NCBI RefSeq assembly: GCF_002234675.1
Contig: NC_019876.2
Span: 14,940,829-15,004,828, forward strand
Direction: 5' to 3'
DNA from: Oryzias latipes
Lineage: Eukaryota; Chordata; Actinopteri; Beloniformes; Adrianichthyidae
DNA length: 64,000 nt
Below, one piece after another: positions 1 through 14,845 of the stretch (position 1 is its first letter; every line of letters begins with the position of its first letter). The notes below the pieces were generated by a model. The model was not told the origin of the DNA. It saw only the letters and a list, made by a program, of their open reading frames with translations, and did not search any database. Position numbers and translations under genes: made by a program.

Positions 1-1254
1 ATCATATCCCGACTGTCTGCCTGTATCAAGTTCCTGCAGGAAGAACAAAACGCAGGAGTCTTTGTAAATGATCTGTTCTGGGTCGCCCTTTTTTATCAAC
101 CGCTCCAGGAAAGTCCTTTAATATAAACTGGAGGAGCTTCAGATTTAATGCTGCTTCAGAATTGGAATAAGTCCCTCAAAAACAATATCTTAAAAAATGA
201 AATGCTTGATCATAATGTCATGACTTGATCAACAGGGATAAGAGACCATACGTCTCATCAATCTTTCACCAATCTCCTGCTGTTATTTCCTGTAATGTGT
301 TGTCACTCTCAGCAGTTAACCTTCTTGTTAAACTATCAAAAGTGAATAATGCACTAAAATCTGCCATATTTGAAAGTCATTATAGATTGATATAAAGGGG
401 TTTAAAGAAGGCTGACTTTTAGATCTTTACCATGTTTAGTAATACTTTTCCATCTTAAATATGGAAGTAATTATCAGTTTCCCGAATTAATTGACTAACT
501 TTTGCTGCCACCCTGGCCGTTGCAGCTTAGATGGACTAGCAGTGGTGCATGTGGGAATGCAGATGTCTGCAGCTTTAGCTCTGGACTTCCTAGGGGGTTT
601 TCTTTATATTTTTTGGAGCCAGCCGCCTTGTAAACAAGCCCCCCAGAGATCAGAATGAGACAATGTGTGTGTGAATGGAGCGCCTAATCTCCAGCATTTA
701 CTCCGCAAGCACAAGCAAGTTGCAACGTCGTACTATTTTCTGATGACCGGCGTGCTAGTTTCCACTCATTCAACAACACTTTGGTTGTTGATGTCAGCAC
801 AAAATGGCTGTTAAGTCAGAAATCACGACTGTTTGCAAACAAAACAGCGATCGCGTTGGAGCCCGTCCACATCATCAGTACCGCCTAAACAGAAACTTCA
901 AATACTGCATTTGAAAAGCCAGAAATCATCCTTCCAAACAACTGATTTCATGTGTTTGAGTCTCTTCCATGTCACAGTTGTATGAAAGAATCGGCTTTTA
1001 CTACAATTGTGAATGAAGAAATGGTTCTGTGATCGCCAACAAGTCCAGTTGTGACATTTCTATTTTATTGATGACAAATGTGGGAATAAAGTCAACTCAG
1101 CAATGAAGTTGTAATTCATCTAACCTGGTAAAACTGTACCATTGGATTTGTCAGTTATTGCAGTCCATCACTACGGAGCTCCAAGCTTCATGTGGCCTTC
1201 AGATGAACTCAAGAATGTCATAAAACAGCTTTTAGGATTTATTAAGTTAAACAT

Positions 1255-1435
1255 GACCGTGTGATGCAATGCTAGGAAGAAAATCGTCATTTGGACTGTA
1301 GCAGTGGAGACATGTCCTCTGGAGAGAGGAACTACACTTTTCCATCCACCAATCCATCTTACTGCATTGGGCCAAGTGTGAACTTTGGTGGTGGGAGGAT
1401 TATGGTGTGGGGTTGGTCTTGCCAAACCCACCTAA
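1255..1435 (+). mobile_element. Tc1-type transposase relic
   Basis: The stretch ending in gggaggattatggtgtgg (about 1393-1410), together with the preceding cattgggccaagtgtgaact, matches the well-known coding core of fish Tc1 transposases around GGxIMVWG. Frames are broken and no terminal repeats were found, so it is an old fragment in the dvl2 intron. Confidence 0.5.
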
Positions 1436-1989
1436 AACTATGTGAAGAAATCATTTAGCACTTTCCAATGTATCTTTTTTTTTTTACATTTGAACCCAAA
1501 CACTTTTCTGGATTTTCTACCCAGCAACTGTCTCTCAACTTGACGATGCGTTTTTGTAATGTTGACTTTAAAGAACCCCAGCACTGACACAGTTCTGGAT
1601 TCAAACCCGATCCTCTTTAGGGTGTTTATTGTCAGCCATACACGTGAAACTTAAAAGAAGAAAAAGCCATGATGCATGTGTTTATAATAGGGTGCCATTT
1701 TATGATTTGTTGACATGTTTAACCCCTTAATGCCAAAGCTTTTGCTCCAGTGTTGACATTTTTCAACGACCATAAATCTTCAAATCCCCCTGGATTCTGT
1801 TGCAGAGAAAAGTGGTTTTGTGTGATTATGCAGAACTTTATATCATATTGGTGCAAAGCTGACATGAAAAGCCACTTTTCTCCATCACAGAATCCGTTGG
1901 AATGATGTTAATTGTGTAAATGGTCCAAGATTAACAGCAGATCAAAGAGCATGTGTTCGCCGGCGACAACGTCAATGTAAAGAGCCATT

Positions 1990-2343
1990 TTGATAAAAAT
2001 CATGTTTTTAACATGTTCTTGTGGAATTTTCCTGAAGATGGAGGACATATATTGGGAAAGTTAAGCTCCAGATTGCAAAAAAGTGCCGTTTGAAAAAAAA
2101 AAAGCTTTTTTTTGTTGCACAGAAAATATGTTGGGCGGGCCACAATCTCCTTGCTCGAGGTCTCCGCAATGGGGAGGGGAAAGGGGGCGTGGATGCTCCC
2201 CGCTAACGGTCCCCGATAGAGGCAAATTCCTAAAGAACTACTGCCGCTCTTCAGAAACTGTCTTAGAAAATGCATGATCATAATTAAAAAAACACAGGAA
2301 AGATTTTAAAAATGGATCAAAAGATGATTGGAGCGTGTCTTTG
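1990..2343 (-). repeat. Dispersed TIR repeat family A, copy 1
   Basis: Shares the blocks acatgttcttgtgg and gatcaaaagatgattggagc with four other places in the window (6985, 14846, 45078, 61008). It abuts the Tc1 element at 2366. No coding capacity. See the best-preserved copy at 61008-61538. Confidence 0.6.
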
Positions 2344-2365
2344 TAGGGTTAAAGAACTTGGCTCA

Positions 2366-3889
<1,524 letters not shown>

Positions 3890-3964
3890 TAGATGCAAAC
3901 GCGGCTTGTTGTGCATTGCATACCTCTGTTGTGTGTCATGCATTTGAACCTTCACTGGGAAATG

Positions 3965-4190
3965 TTACCGGACTTAGGAAGCCATGATGCACAGCTGCAC
4001 AGACTGTCCTTTTATAAGATCATTATGCACATCCACCTTTGCAAAAGTTCAGATGTTGTTTGTTTTTGTGGGTGAGACGCAGACACGCTGCAGGGGCCAA
4101 CTTTACAGTGATGCCATGAAACGGGCGGCACCCACAAGGAGCGAAATGCGGTGCCTCAGAGATTGAGTCGTTTTAGTTCTGGGTTGGAGC
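3965..4190 (-). repeat. Dispersed repeat family B, copy 1
   Basis: Reverse-complement relationship to 8280-8455: acccacaaggagcgaaatgc with gtgcctcagag here pairs with ctctgaggcaccgg and gctccttgtgggt there, and ttataagatcattatgcaca pairs with tgtgcatattgtgcttatat. Both copies are in dvl2 introns. Element type unknown; no ORF. Confidence 0.6.
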
Positions 4191-5393
4191 AGAACTCAGG
4201 AAAATAACTAATATTTAAGAAAAAATGTGTTCTTTTGTGGGCCAAAGGTGATTATAAATATGGATATGTTTTACTATAAAAGGCTTAAGAATAGCATGGT
4301 ATAGGCCCTTTGACATAAACATCACATGACAGTGTTTTGATGATAAAAACTTGGTTAAAAAAATCATTAAAATACATTATTCTTTGCAAAAAAGGCATTG
4401 TGGTCTATAATTGCCAATCTAGTGAGCATCAATGCACACTGGCTTTTCACAGAGACTTCTGGGACGTTTCTAGGGCACTGGATTTTGGAATTGTTGATTC
4501 AGACAGCACTAAAAAATGGGTAAGGAACAATAAAATGTGTTTTTACGCTCCATCATCAGGATGATTCCTGTTCTCTTCTCCATCTTAAAGAACTGTTTTA
4601 GTTTCTTAAGGCAACTTTTGGAGGCTGTGCTCTGACTCACCCCCCCCCCCCCCCCCCGCTTCATCTGGAAACGTTTCAGCTTCATTATTTGACTTCAGGC
4701 TTTGTGTATTTTTCTCTCACGAGTCACCTTAAAAACTCCTGACTCGATGAACGTGGAGCAATCTCTGTTTTCCCAAAAGCTTCGCACTAAGTTGCTTATT
4801 TTACGCAAACTGGAAAAAAATATTTTGTTTCTTGCAGTAACTCATAGTTCAATTGAGGGCAGATAAGTCATGGGTTTTGGGTTTGTTTTTTACATCATTC
4901 TTTTTTTTTGAAGTTGAAATCTAGAGTGTTTCTGCTGCGGGGTTTGATAGATGAGAAGCTCTCATGTTTTAAAGGTTTCATTCATTACAGTTTATGGAGG
5001 CATCCAATCATTTTAAGCCAAACAGAGTTTCAGACTGCCTGCAGCTTTTGTTTTCCTGGTCACCTCGTGTGTGAAACGTTCCCTAAAATTCAGCCGCCAG
5101 TGGAGTTATTGGACACTCTCCAGAGACTCCCGAACGTCTCGCTTTCACGCGGTTTCTGGAAGAAGGATCGTTTAGTAAAAGGATATCGAGTCTTTGGGTT
5201 TTTAACTGAAAAACTTTTCATTGAAGTGAGAAGAAACCGGATCTCTGCCTGTGACAAAAACTGAGCAGAAGTTACACAATAAAGGCGGAAGACTATTTCA
5301 TCGCCTAATTGGGACTAATTCATTTTATTTTGAGATGCAAAGGATATTTTTTCCTGTTGGTAAATACGTTTTGTCTTTTTCTTTCTTCTTCAG

Positions 5394-8300
5394 CCCCAAT
5401 GCTACGGGCAGCGTAGAGACTTTGGATGAGCAGACGGAAACGGAGTCTGTTGTTTCCTTCAGGAGGGAGAGGCCTCGCCACCGGGAGAGCCTGGATCCAC
5501 ACGGTGAGCGCCGGCGCCGCATCCCAACAGGCCTTCCCGCCGCTGTCCTGTCCAGATTTGACGCTGCGCTGCTTGTTTATTTGCGTTTCATCCAGTTTGG
5601 GATGAGAAACTTAACCTAAATGACATGACGAAATATCTGTAAAGACTAAAGGGAGCAAACATGATGGTTCTTTTCTTCTGATCTCCTGTTTAAGGTTCTC
5701 GCATGAACGGTCAGAGCCGGTTGGAGCGCCACCTGGCGGGGTACGAGAGCTCCAGCACGGTGATGAGCAGCGAGCTGGAAACCACCAGTTTCTGCGACTC
5801 TGAGGATGACGACACCATGAGCAGGTAGGAAACTAAAGGGGGCGGAGTCTTTTAACCCATTAACCCTTTATCTTTATAGAACCACATGTGGCTTCTGTAA
5901 AAACTGATTTACAAAAAAAAGGTTCTAAAATTTCCTCAAGAAAGGCTTTAAACCTTTTCTTCCAGTCAGTTACTAAATGTAAATGCTCCAAAAAAGGGAA
6001 CTAAAACTGATTTGACTGCATTTTGTGAGCAATTTCATCCATTTTTGAACAGCAACTCACTGCAATCACTTTCAGTGCATCTAATTATAGTCACAATAGA
6101 TGAGATGTCATATCTTTTATTGCATTAGAAATATGGTTGATAATAAGAATATTGAATCATTTTTAAAGGTTGTTGTACTAGTCTGCATGGTTCATTAAAG
6201 AATAACCTGCTGCATTTGTTTTTTGGGAAAGGATTCCTGTTTATTTTACATTTAACCAACATTTTTTTCTGTTTTGGGGCAAAAGCTGCTTTTAAATTAT
6301 TTTATTAAACTATAAATATTATTTAAGGGAAGAACGTGTGCTCATTTCATCATAAAGAACATCTTTTAATGTTTTTGTTTATTGCTGTAGGTTCAGTAGT
6401 GCAACAGAACAGAGCACAGCCTCCAGGCTTCTGAAACGGCATCGGAGGAGGAGGAAACAGCGCCCCCCGCGGTTGGAGAGGGTATGAGCAGTTGCCATTT
6501 AAAGCTTTTATTCTTTTTTGGCTTTTAATTTCTTTCTTTTGTGCGGTACTAATTCGCCTGTATGGCCTTTTACTGTTTGTGACCTCAGGCTTCCTCCTTC
6601 AGCAGCGTCACAGATTCTACGATGTCCCTAAACATCATCACCGTCACCCTCAACATGGGTCTGCACGTCTTATTGATTTCTCTTTACTCTGTTTCAGAAA
6701 AGTTAGCAAATGCAGATATTTCCTCTTTTTATTTTTAAAAATTTACCCACTTTTGTCACAGAGAAGTACAACTTCTTGGGCATCAGCATCGTGGGCCAAA
6801 GCAATGAGCGAGGAGACGGAGGCATCTACATCGGCTCCATCATGAAGGGAGGAGCTGTGGCTGCAGACGGACGCATTGAGCCTGGGGATATGCTGCTGCA
6901 GGTGTGGAGGCGTCAGCCGCGCTGTGATCGCTTTAATGTTACAAGTCTCATTTCGCTTTAGATTTACTTTCTTTTCTTTTACCTTAAAGTCCAACTCCAA
7001 TGATCTTTCAATCTATTTTTAAAGCATTCCCAATGGTCTTTTAACTATGATTATGTCGTTTTTAGCCAAAATCAATCAAATCCATATTTTCTAGAACATA
7101 ATTTCTGCAGAGCAGCAGTAGTTTATTAGAAATTCACTTCTGAGTAGTTTATCTGAAGTGAAACAAAACGGTGCTATAACATGATATGACTACACTACCC
7201 AGAATGCCTAGAGGGGCTAAGGGACATGTGATTAGTCAGAGGGGTTGATGGGAAGTTTTTCTAGTGAACTGCGTCATTCTGTTGAAGCACAGTACCAAGC
7301 TCCTGACTACAGTACCCAGAATGCTTCAACAATCCAACAGGCGCTGCATCTTTGTAGTTTATCAAAGTCGTACTAAAATGTTTGGACAACTTTTGACCTT
7401 GACCAGAAAATTGGTTCAAGGTCAGTAAACGTGACCAGAATTCATACATAAGATGAACTGGTGGTTGTAGAGGAAATTGCAGGACTTTTGGTAAGCGGAA
7501 TGGTCCACAAATACAGTGTGTTGCAGCTCATTTTTTGTTTGTTTTTTGTGTAAAATTTCTAAAACTACAGTCTGTAACTAAACTAAAACTAGAAGTTTCA
7601 AAGATTAATATTTTTATTTTTCCAAAGTTGCACTTAAATGAAACAGGAACAGAAAGGGACTTTTTGGTTCTCTGTAAAAAAGTTGCATTTATTACGGAGC
7701 TTATATCCTGCTTTTCTTAAGCCTTTCAGAAAAAAACTGTATCCATATATATATAATACTATATTACCTTTGACCATGGCTGATTTGTCGCTTTAGACGC
7801 ATTATTTTGGGAAAATCCAGAATTTATTTTCCCAGCTCTCTGCGCTCTTGTGATTCCGTTGTTTGGAGTGAAGTCAGTTCGCCGGTCTCTCGCAAAGTGC
7901 AGATGTGAAACCAGCAGCAGGCAAAGAGGAGCTGCTTCTGCGCGGCTGAGAGAAAAAAACACCAGCGGAGGCGCCGTGAAAAGCGTAACTTCTGCTAGTT
8001 ACCTCCCTGTAGCTTTAGTTTTAGGTGATCATCCCGAAAGAACTGGAGGATAAAGCTGTCAGACTTACAGCGGGAACAGTATGTTTAATAAAACACGCCG
8101 TCATTAACACAAATGCTGCTATGCTATCATGCTATGCTAACCAGCTGTTCTGTGTGTCAACTGCATGTAATCAGAGACCAGTTTAAAGTTAGACTATATT
8201 TTCAGGGAGCATTACCTTTAACACAATAAAGAATGACTTTTTTTTAAGGAAAATAAGTTATTTTTGTGAACTCTTGTCATACTCGGCAGTAAGACGACCA

Positions 8301-11300
8301 AATCTCTGAGGCACCGGTTTTTGCTCCTTGTGGGTCCGGCCGATTCATGACGTCATCCTAGAGTCGATCCGTCAACGTTTCACCCACGAAAACGAATAAA
8401 AGTCCAACTTTTGAAAAAATGGATGTGCATATTGTGCTTATATATACCTCCATGCATAAAGGTTGGGCGTGTTTGTTAGCCTGGGGGCGGTGCTGGCAGC
8501 GCAGACTCTTCCTGGAAAGGGCGGGGTTTTTTTGGATAAATTACTCCAGCAAAATTCATCATGTTTTTATTATTTTTTTTGTGCTTCCTCACACATGAAA
8601 GGTGAACGACATCAACTTTGAGAACATGAGTAACGACGATGCCGTTCGGGTTCTCAGAGAGATCGTGCACAAGCCGGGGTGAGTTCATGCCTCTTTTTTT
8701 AAACGTTTTTATTTGGAGCGTTTAGTTCCTGGTAAAATGATTACTGTCTCTCTGCAGGCCCATCATCCTCACCGTGGCAAAGTGCTGGGACCCTTCTCCT
8801 CAGGGATACTTCACCCTTCCTCGCAGTGAGCCCAACTCTCCTCCTCCTCCTCTTCCTCCGTCTGCAGCTCTTGTGTATCTGAAGGACCGTTTTTCTCTGT
8901 TTGTACAGATGAGCCAATCCGACCCATCGACCCTGCGGCGTGGGTCAGCCACTCTGTGGCGGTGAGCGGCGGCTACCCCCCCTTCCCAGGCAGCTCTTCA
9001 CTCAGCACCATCACCTCCTCCTCCTCTGTGACCGAAACCGAACGTGCGTCCTCTCCGCCGCCTCCGCCTCCCCTCACAGCGAGCTGTAACCGAGCTTCAC
9101 TCCTGTCTTCCTCACAGTCGCCTCCAGTCTGAGTTTCTGTCCAGACTGTTGATACTCAAGACCCGAATGATGCTCCTTATCCCGCTGCAGCTCCCGTCAA
9201 TCTTTGTTTTCCTGAAGACATTATCCCAGGGTTTGCATTTCCCATCTGCACCCCTGCTTTTGTTGCTGCTGTTGTGCGACGTGATAAGCGAGACCCTCTG
9301 CTTTCCTGCCTTTGATCTCTAGAAAAGGCACTCCGCTCGCATTCCTGCTGAGATCTAACCACTTTTTTTTTTCTCTTTCTCTCTTGGTCACTTTGCGACT
9401 CCCTGCAGGTTTCGACGACTTTAACTTATCCCTGCACTCCGATATGGCGTCTGTGGCCAAAGCCATGGCGTCACCGGAGTCCGGTTTGGAGGTCAGGGAC
9501 CGCATGTGGCTGAAAATCACCATCCCCAACGCCTTCCTCGGTAAGAAGATGGAAAAAAAGACCACAGTTCAGTGAACTCTCCGGGCTTCCAGGACTTTAC
9601 AGGGTTTCCATTATACTCACTGGATTAAAACCCTGTGACTTGTGTGACAGGGGGATTGGGGGTGGGGTGGGGGGGTGGTCCAGATAACATCTGTTTAATT
9701 GAGATCATCTGCATCTGAATCACAAGCAGTATTCAGAAGTCTGTCCAAGTTTTTCTTTTTCTTTCTTTTTTTTTTACTTCTGCTCTACTTTTTGTTGTTT
9801 TATTTAAAAGCTTTAATAATGTTTTAATAATAATCCATTTTATTTAGAAGCGCCTTTCAAGAAACCCAACCTGTATAAAACAAAGGTTAAAATAATCATT
9901 AAAAGCACAATAAATAGAAATAGTCAAAAAATCTAAAGTGAATCAAGATGAGAAGGCAGAAATAAACAGATGAGTTTTGATTAGAAAGTTTGTAAAGAGT
10001 CTATGTTACGGAGGTCGGGAGGTCAGGAGGGAGCTGAGCAGCTGAAGGCTCAGGTTCCCATGGTAACAAGTCGAGCCGGAGGAACAGAGAGCTGGACAGA
10101 GGAGGAGAACCGAAAAGAACGAGAGGGCGTTTTGATCTGCAGTAGGTCGGAAAGATGAGGGGGGGCCAGTTTTGGCTGCAGACTTTAGACTTCCACGGGC
10201 GTATTTACTTTATCACTGTCAGATCTATTAACACCTGTGGATTACTGTTGGGATATCTGAAAGCCAAATGGTGACAAAAAACAGATGAAATGACACGTTT
10301 GTGTAGTAAAAACCCCAAAAATTCAATTTAAAGTCTTAACAAAAAGTTATTCGGAAAGATTGATGCAGGTCGTTTACAATTTAAAAACACAAAGTTAATT
10401 ACATTATAGAATAATAATGTAGAGAACATTACTATAAAGCTGGTTTATGGTTTAGTCACAACTGCCCTTACTGTTTGATCTGTCCCGCATTAGTCAGAGG
10501 AGGGGAAAAACTTTAAATTAAGAATAAAATAAAAATAAGAAACAAATTTACTGTCCCATACAAATGAGAAAAATAAACTTCATGAGTAGAATTGTCAAAT
10601 TCTCCATGCTGGTTTTGGACCCACTGATCAAATCAATAACGCGTCACGGGCCACAGCTGAGTCTCTGATTGGTTGATGGACACAAATTCTTTACCAATGT
10701 TTAGATTTTGAAACATGGCGACACTCGAAACACGCTGCTGCTGCTGCTGGTAGATTGCTGCTTTGCGCCTGATGCTCAAAATGTGTGTCAGACGTCTGTT
10801 GGCTTCTGTTCAGTGACTTAACATTCAAACTGGACACACTAGTTGGGTTTGCGCCCCCCTTAAGATGCGCTCTGGTCTAAGGCCCTTCACGAGCCCAGAC
10901 CCCCGCAGCACCCGCACACGCCAACCCCCATACGGGTGCATGGCTACGGTTCTAGATGTCTCCTGGAACCTGGTAAGGGTTATTTCAGACAGGCTCTGTC
11001 ATCAGATTAGTCTTTCTGTTCAGAACGTGTTTGTTCCTCTTCCAGCAGTCACTTCTGCAACTATCCATCTCATTGAAGCATCTCGACCAGAAAGAAGATG
11101 TTTGGCATGAATGAACGTAATGAAAGGGAACTTTTTTTTCCCTTTTCTCTCCGTGTCTTCAGGCTCTGACGTAGTGGAGTGGCTCTTCCACCACATTGAA
11201 GGATTTCAGGACCGCCGGGAAGCCCGGAAGTACGCCAGCAACCTCCTGAAGGCCGGCTTCATTCGCCACACCGTCAACAAGATCACCTTCTCGGAGCAGT

Positions 11301-13964
11301 GCTACTACGTGTTCGGAGACCTGAGCGACTGCGAGAACTGTGAGTCGCCGGAGAACTCGACACATCAAAGGAACAACCTGCTTTCTTGTGGACTCCACAC
11401 GGTTAAATTAAATAGATTTTGGAGGGGTTTCTTTAATGACGAGTAGAAAAGCATCGTCACGATGAAGCCCTTTTAAAAATGACGCGACACACAGAATGAA
11501 CCCTATTGCAGACGAAGCATAAGTGGTTTACAGTTCCTGTCTTCCACAGACATGGCTAATCTGTCCCTGAACGACAACGACGGCTCCAGCGGCGCCTCCG
11601 ACCAGGACACCCTGGCCCCCCTGCCCCTCCCGGGCGCCACTCCGTGGCCCATGATGCACACCTTTCCCTACCAGGCCTACCCCACCCACCCCTACTCCAG
11701 CCAGCCTCCTCCGTACCACGAACTCACCAGCTACAGCTACGCCCCCGGCAGCACCGGCAGCCAGCACAGCGAGGGTGAGCGCAGACTCGCCATATTTTCT
11801 CACAGCGCTCAAATACCTGCTGATTCAGTATTTGAAAGAGTTATTTTGGAAAGCCACATCCAACTCATTCTCGACGCATGTCAAGGTGCTCGGTTGACAA
11901 TCCATCCGCTTAAAGCCACTGACTCAAGCTGGAAAAGGTAACAAATAAACGTATTTTGAAAGCCTTAGACTTCAAAATAAAAGCTGCATTTAACAGACAA
12001 AAACCTGGAGTCTTTTGCTCAAAATAAAAGTTACGGGAAACTAAAAATAGAAAAATCAGACCCCCATTTTGCCTGACGTGGAACCGATCTGTGACCTGAA
12101 AAAGTTCAGAGACCGCCAGGTTAAAACTTGCGGTTTATTGTAAGGAGCAGGTCTGTTGAGCAAATTTACACCAGAACTGTTTGCTTCGTTCCGCAAAAGC
12201 TCTTCTGAACTCTGCAAAACAGAGTTCGGGTCGGCAGGCAAGTGTAACCCGGGGCAGTTCACTACAGTGTGAACACGAATGAGACTCCAGACGGGAAGCA
12301 AAAAGAAGAGGTGACGTGAGCGCTGTGGCAACTGTGGGGAAAAATGACCGGTAAGTGAGGTAAAAGGAAAAAAAAGTAGGAACAAAAGAAGTGCTAATAT
12401 TCAACATTTCTTTCCTCCCTCTTTAGGGAGGAGGGAGAAAATAGGTAACATAAAGAAAATTATGATAACTGGGCGGGGTCAAGGTTGGCCACACAGCCGT
12501 TTATTTGGTGACACATAAAAATCAAAGGGAACTAAAGGAAAATAACCAAAAAAACACCAAAGGGGGGATAAATAATGGTATAAATAAAATTCTCAGGCTT
12601 TATAGCAAGACACCAAAGACAGAAATACAAAACTCCAAATGACTCATAATGCAAACAAAAGGCCACAGTAGTAAATGTAACAGAAGGACAAAACCAGATT
12701 CAAACTAAGAGGGAAACTAGAGGCTTTCAAAGGCAAAGGCCAGGCAGACAGCAGGGGCAAGCTGAAGAACGAATTCCCACCCAGGAATGCAGCCGCCACT
12801 GGAGCAAAGGATCCTGGGAGCTTTTAAAGCTTCCCTCCAAGCCAGGCGATTGGTAGCAGCCTCAATCAGCTCTGCAGAGGGGGCGGAGTCAGCAGCTGTG
12901 CAGGAGCAGACTTCTACAGGAGCAAGAGCACATACACACACAAACAAGCAGACAACTACCAGGGATCCTAGCACCGAGTCTAAATGCACCTTTAGAGCGT
13001 TAAATAAACCCAAACTTCATATCTTAGACTACATACAGGCATGTCATGCGCATTCAAGATGGCGCTGAACGCTGGTTCTTGAACGCTCATTAGCACACAG
13101 TGTTCACACTGGACTGGCGCTAGCTAAAACTAGCACAGCAGTCAATCTCAGGAATCTTGCTCCAGGACTGGTCAAAGTTGAACTGGTTCAACTGTCAAGG
13201 CCAATCAATGGCGTAGAGCCCAGAAACAGACTTAATATCTTGCAAAAAAAAACGCACGAGTGTGAGAGTTTTGAACGCGGAAGCCCGAAACATACGTTTA
13301 TGTCGTGTTTACATAGACTTGATCGGTCGTTGAAGGCGTGTCGCAGAGGCCAACGTGAACGTTTTTAACGTTGTCCTTTCCTCTGCCTTCAGGGAGCCGA
13401 AGCAGCGGTTCAACAAGAAGCGAGGGCGAGCGCCACCGCGGCAGTAAAGGTCCTGGCAGTGTTGTGGGAGGAGGTGAGAAGTCTCCCACGGGCGGAGGTG
13501 GGGACGGCGGCGGGGGAGACTCGCGCTCGGGCAGTGGCAGCGAGTCGGAATACTCCACCCGCAGCAGCCTGAGGCGCGGGCACGGCTCGGCCGCGCCCAG
13601 CGAGCACAGCCACGCCTCCTCGCGCTCGCACCACCACCACCACCACCGCCTGCCCCAGCCGCCTCACATGTCCCCGTACCCTCCCGGGATCCTGCCGTAC
13701 AACCCCATGATGGTGATGATGGTGCCTCAGCACCCACACCACCCCGCCTTGGCGGCCGCCCACGGCCTCCCGCACACGCAGCAGCTACCGCCTGCCCCAA
13801 TGCACCCCGCGCTGCCACCGCCTCCCTCCTCCACGCCAGGGGGGCCTCCAGGAGCTCCACCCACGCGCGACCTGGGTTCAGTCCCCCCTGAGTTAACTGC
13901 ATCCCGCCAGTCTTTCCACCTGGCCATGGGTAACCCGAGCGAATTCTTCGTGGACGTCATGTGA
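5394..13964 (+). CDS. dvl2: Dishevelled segment polarity protein 2 (3' part, 12 coding exons)
   Basis: Cytoplasmic scaffold that relays Frizzled signals into the canonical Wnt/beta-catenin and planar-polarity branches. Exons read from GT-AG sites and continuous phase: 5394-5503, 5695-5824, 6391-6481, 6589-6658, 6762-6901, 8602-8678, 8758-8825, 8909-9043, 9409-9540, 11163-11339, 11550-11774, 13393-13964 (stop TGA 13962-13964). Together they give 641 residues. Visible in order: the basic stretch [18 protein letters not shown] (exon 3), the PDZ domain (about residues 124-210, with [20 protein letters not shown]), the DEP domain (about 295-375, with [20 protein letters not shown] and [10 protein letters not shown]), a Ser/Pro-rich tail, and the family C-terminus ending FFVDVM. 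The DIX domain is absent because its exons precede the window. The phrases [12 protein letters not shown] and PPPYHEL favour DVL2 over DVL1/DVL3, and acadvl next door agrees. The tail is longer than in human DVL2 and carries Gly runs and a His6 run. Family certain; paralog likely. Confidence 0.93.
6985..7250 (+). repeat. Dispersed TIR repeat family A, copy 2
   Basis: Begins ttaaagtccaactccaatga and continues gcattcccaatggtctttta and actatgattatgtcgttttt, as in the copies at 14846 and 61008. Inside a dvl2 intron; the 3' end is not clear. Confidence 0.6.
8280..8455 (+). repeat. Dispersed repeat family B, copy 2
   Basis: Inverted partner of 3965-4190 (same conserved blocks in opposite orientation). 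Sits upstream of the dvl2 exon at 8602. Contains a palindromic tgacgtca (8348-8355). Confidence 0.6.
9836..10150 (-). repeat. LINE 3'-end-like dispersed repeat C, copy 1
   Basis: Begins tttatttagaagcgcctttc, a form typical of the reversed 3' end of fish L2-group LINEs. Its block ttttgattagaaagtttgta and the adjoining tatgttacggaggtc recur in reverse complement at 15090-15205. In the dvl2 intron between 9540 and 11163. Non-coding. Confidence 0.5.
12430..13392. other. Repeat-like stretch in the last dvl2 intron, unresolved
   Basis: A-rich sequence with GC-rich patches (gggcggggtc near 12470, gggggcggagtc near 12877) and a segment near 13060-13300 resembling dispersed fish repeats. I could not define ends or family, and I see no exon before the acceptor at 13392. 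Confidence 0.3.
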
Positions 13965-14713
13965 AGTTAGCGTTCCTGCTCGAGGACCTGCTGGAATCTT
14001 GATTTCACGTGTACCTCTTGGATTGGGGGGAGGGGCACTTGGTACAAATTTGGTGATACAGGGTTTCAAACGGCAAAGAAAATGACACTAGAGTTTAAAC
14101 TTTATTGATATAAAATCCAGGACGGAGCAGCTTTTGACGAAAACCTGTTTATTTTATTCAAAACGCCCTGGTACCACATGTAAAAACTAGAGGGCGCCAG
14201 GTACACGTTGAACTTGAAAAGGATTCAATCCTGCATGAATTTTTGACCGCACAGTTTTCACACTCCTCGTTTTTGTTTTGTTTTTTACTCTTGGGGTACA
14301 TCAAAAATTAGCTCTGCTTCAGAGAACCTCTTTTTTTTACCCACAAGTCCATTGTAAAGACCAAGCTCCATCATTGTGAAGGCAAACAAGGTCCAAACAT
14401 TTCAGGGGGAACGTGTAATGAATCGACCTCTCATTCTTTCTTTTTTTTGTTTTTGTTTAAATGTGACTGAAAGGTTTTGATAGTACCTGTGGTACTTAGG
14501 AAGAAAAAAAAAGTACAAACCTTGACTGAAAGTGGTACTTTCTCATAACCTGTAGTTTGTTTCCTAACTGTGATGGATATGTCCTCGGATCTCCATGCTT
14601 GTTTTATGTGACTGACTTACATTATTCACCACGTTTCACTTTTTATATGAGTGATTATATACATCATGTGTAATCCAGTTATTAAGGTGCTAAATGAAGA
14701 GACAGCTTTTCAG

Positions 14714-14789
14714 AATAAAAGATTAGCCTTGGAAATGTCACATTGTTTGATTTCATTTTGACACCTTTGCTCGTGTATTTGAGAATAAA
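14714..14789 (+). promoter_or_regulatory. Polyadenylation signals of dvl2
   Basis: Two canonical AATAAA hexamers (14714-14719 and 14784-14789) lie about 750-825 bases after the dvl2 stop codon, in AT-rich sequence with no ORF. They would give a 3' UTR of roughly 0.8 kb. Which one is used cannot be told from sequence. Confidence 0.5.
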
Positions 14790-14845
14790 TGTGTTACAAA
14801 CATTTCTGCTCTGACTTGATCATTCTAGCCTTTTCTCCAGGAGAC

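Noticed and set aside
4908-5264. 118-codon frame just before the first visible dvl2 exon
   Set aside because: No resemblance to the Dishevelled DIX or linker region, and no acceptor/donor pair that keeps phase with exon 5394.
10865-11110. Open frame in the dvl2 intron before the DEP exon
   Set aside because: The exons at 9540 and 11163 join in phase inside a conserved motif (AFLGSDVV), so no exon is needed here.
13309-13902. 197- and 121-codon minus-strand frames over the last dvl2 exon
   Set aside because: Antisense of the low-complexity, GC-rich Dvl2 tail; no motif or splice context.
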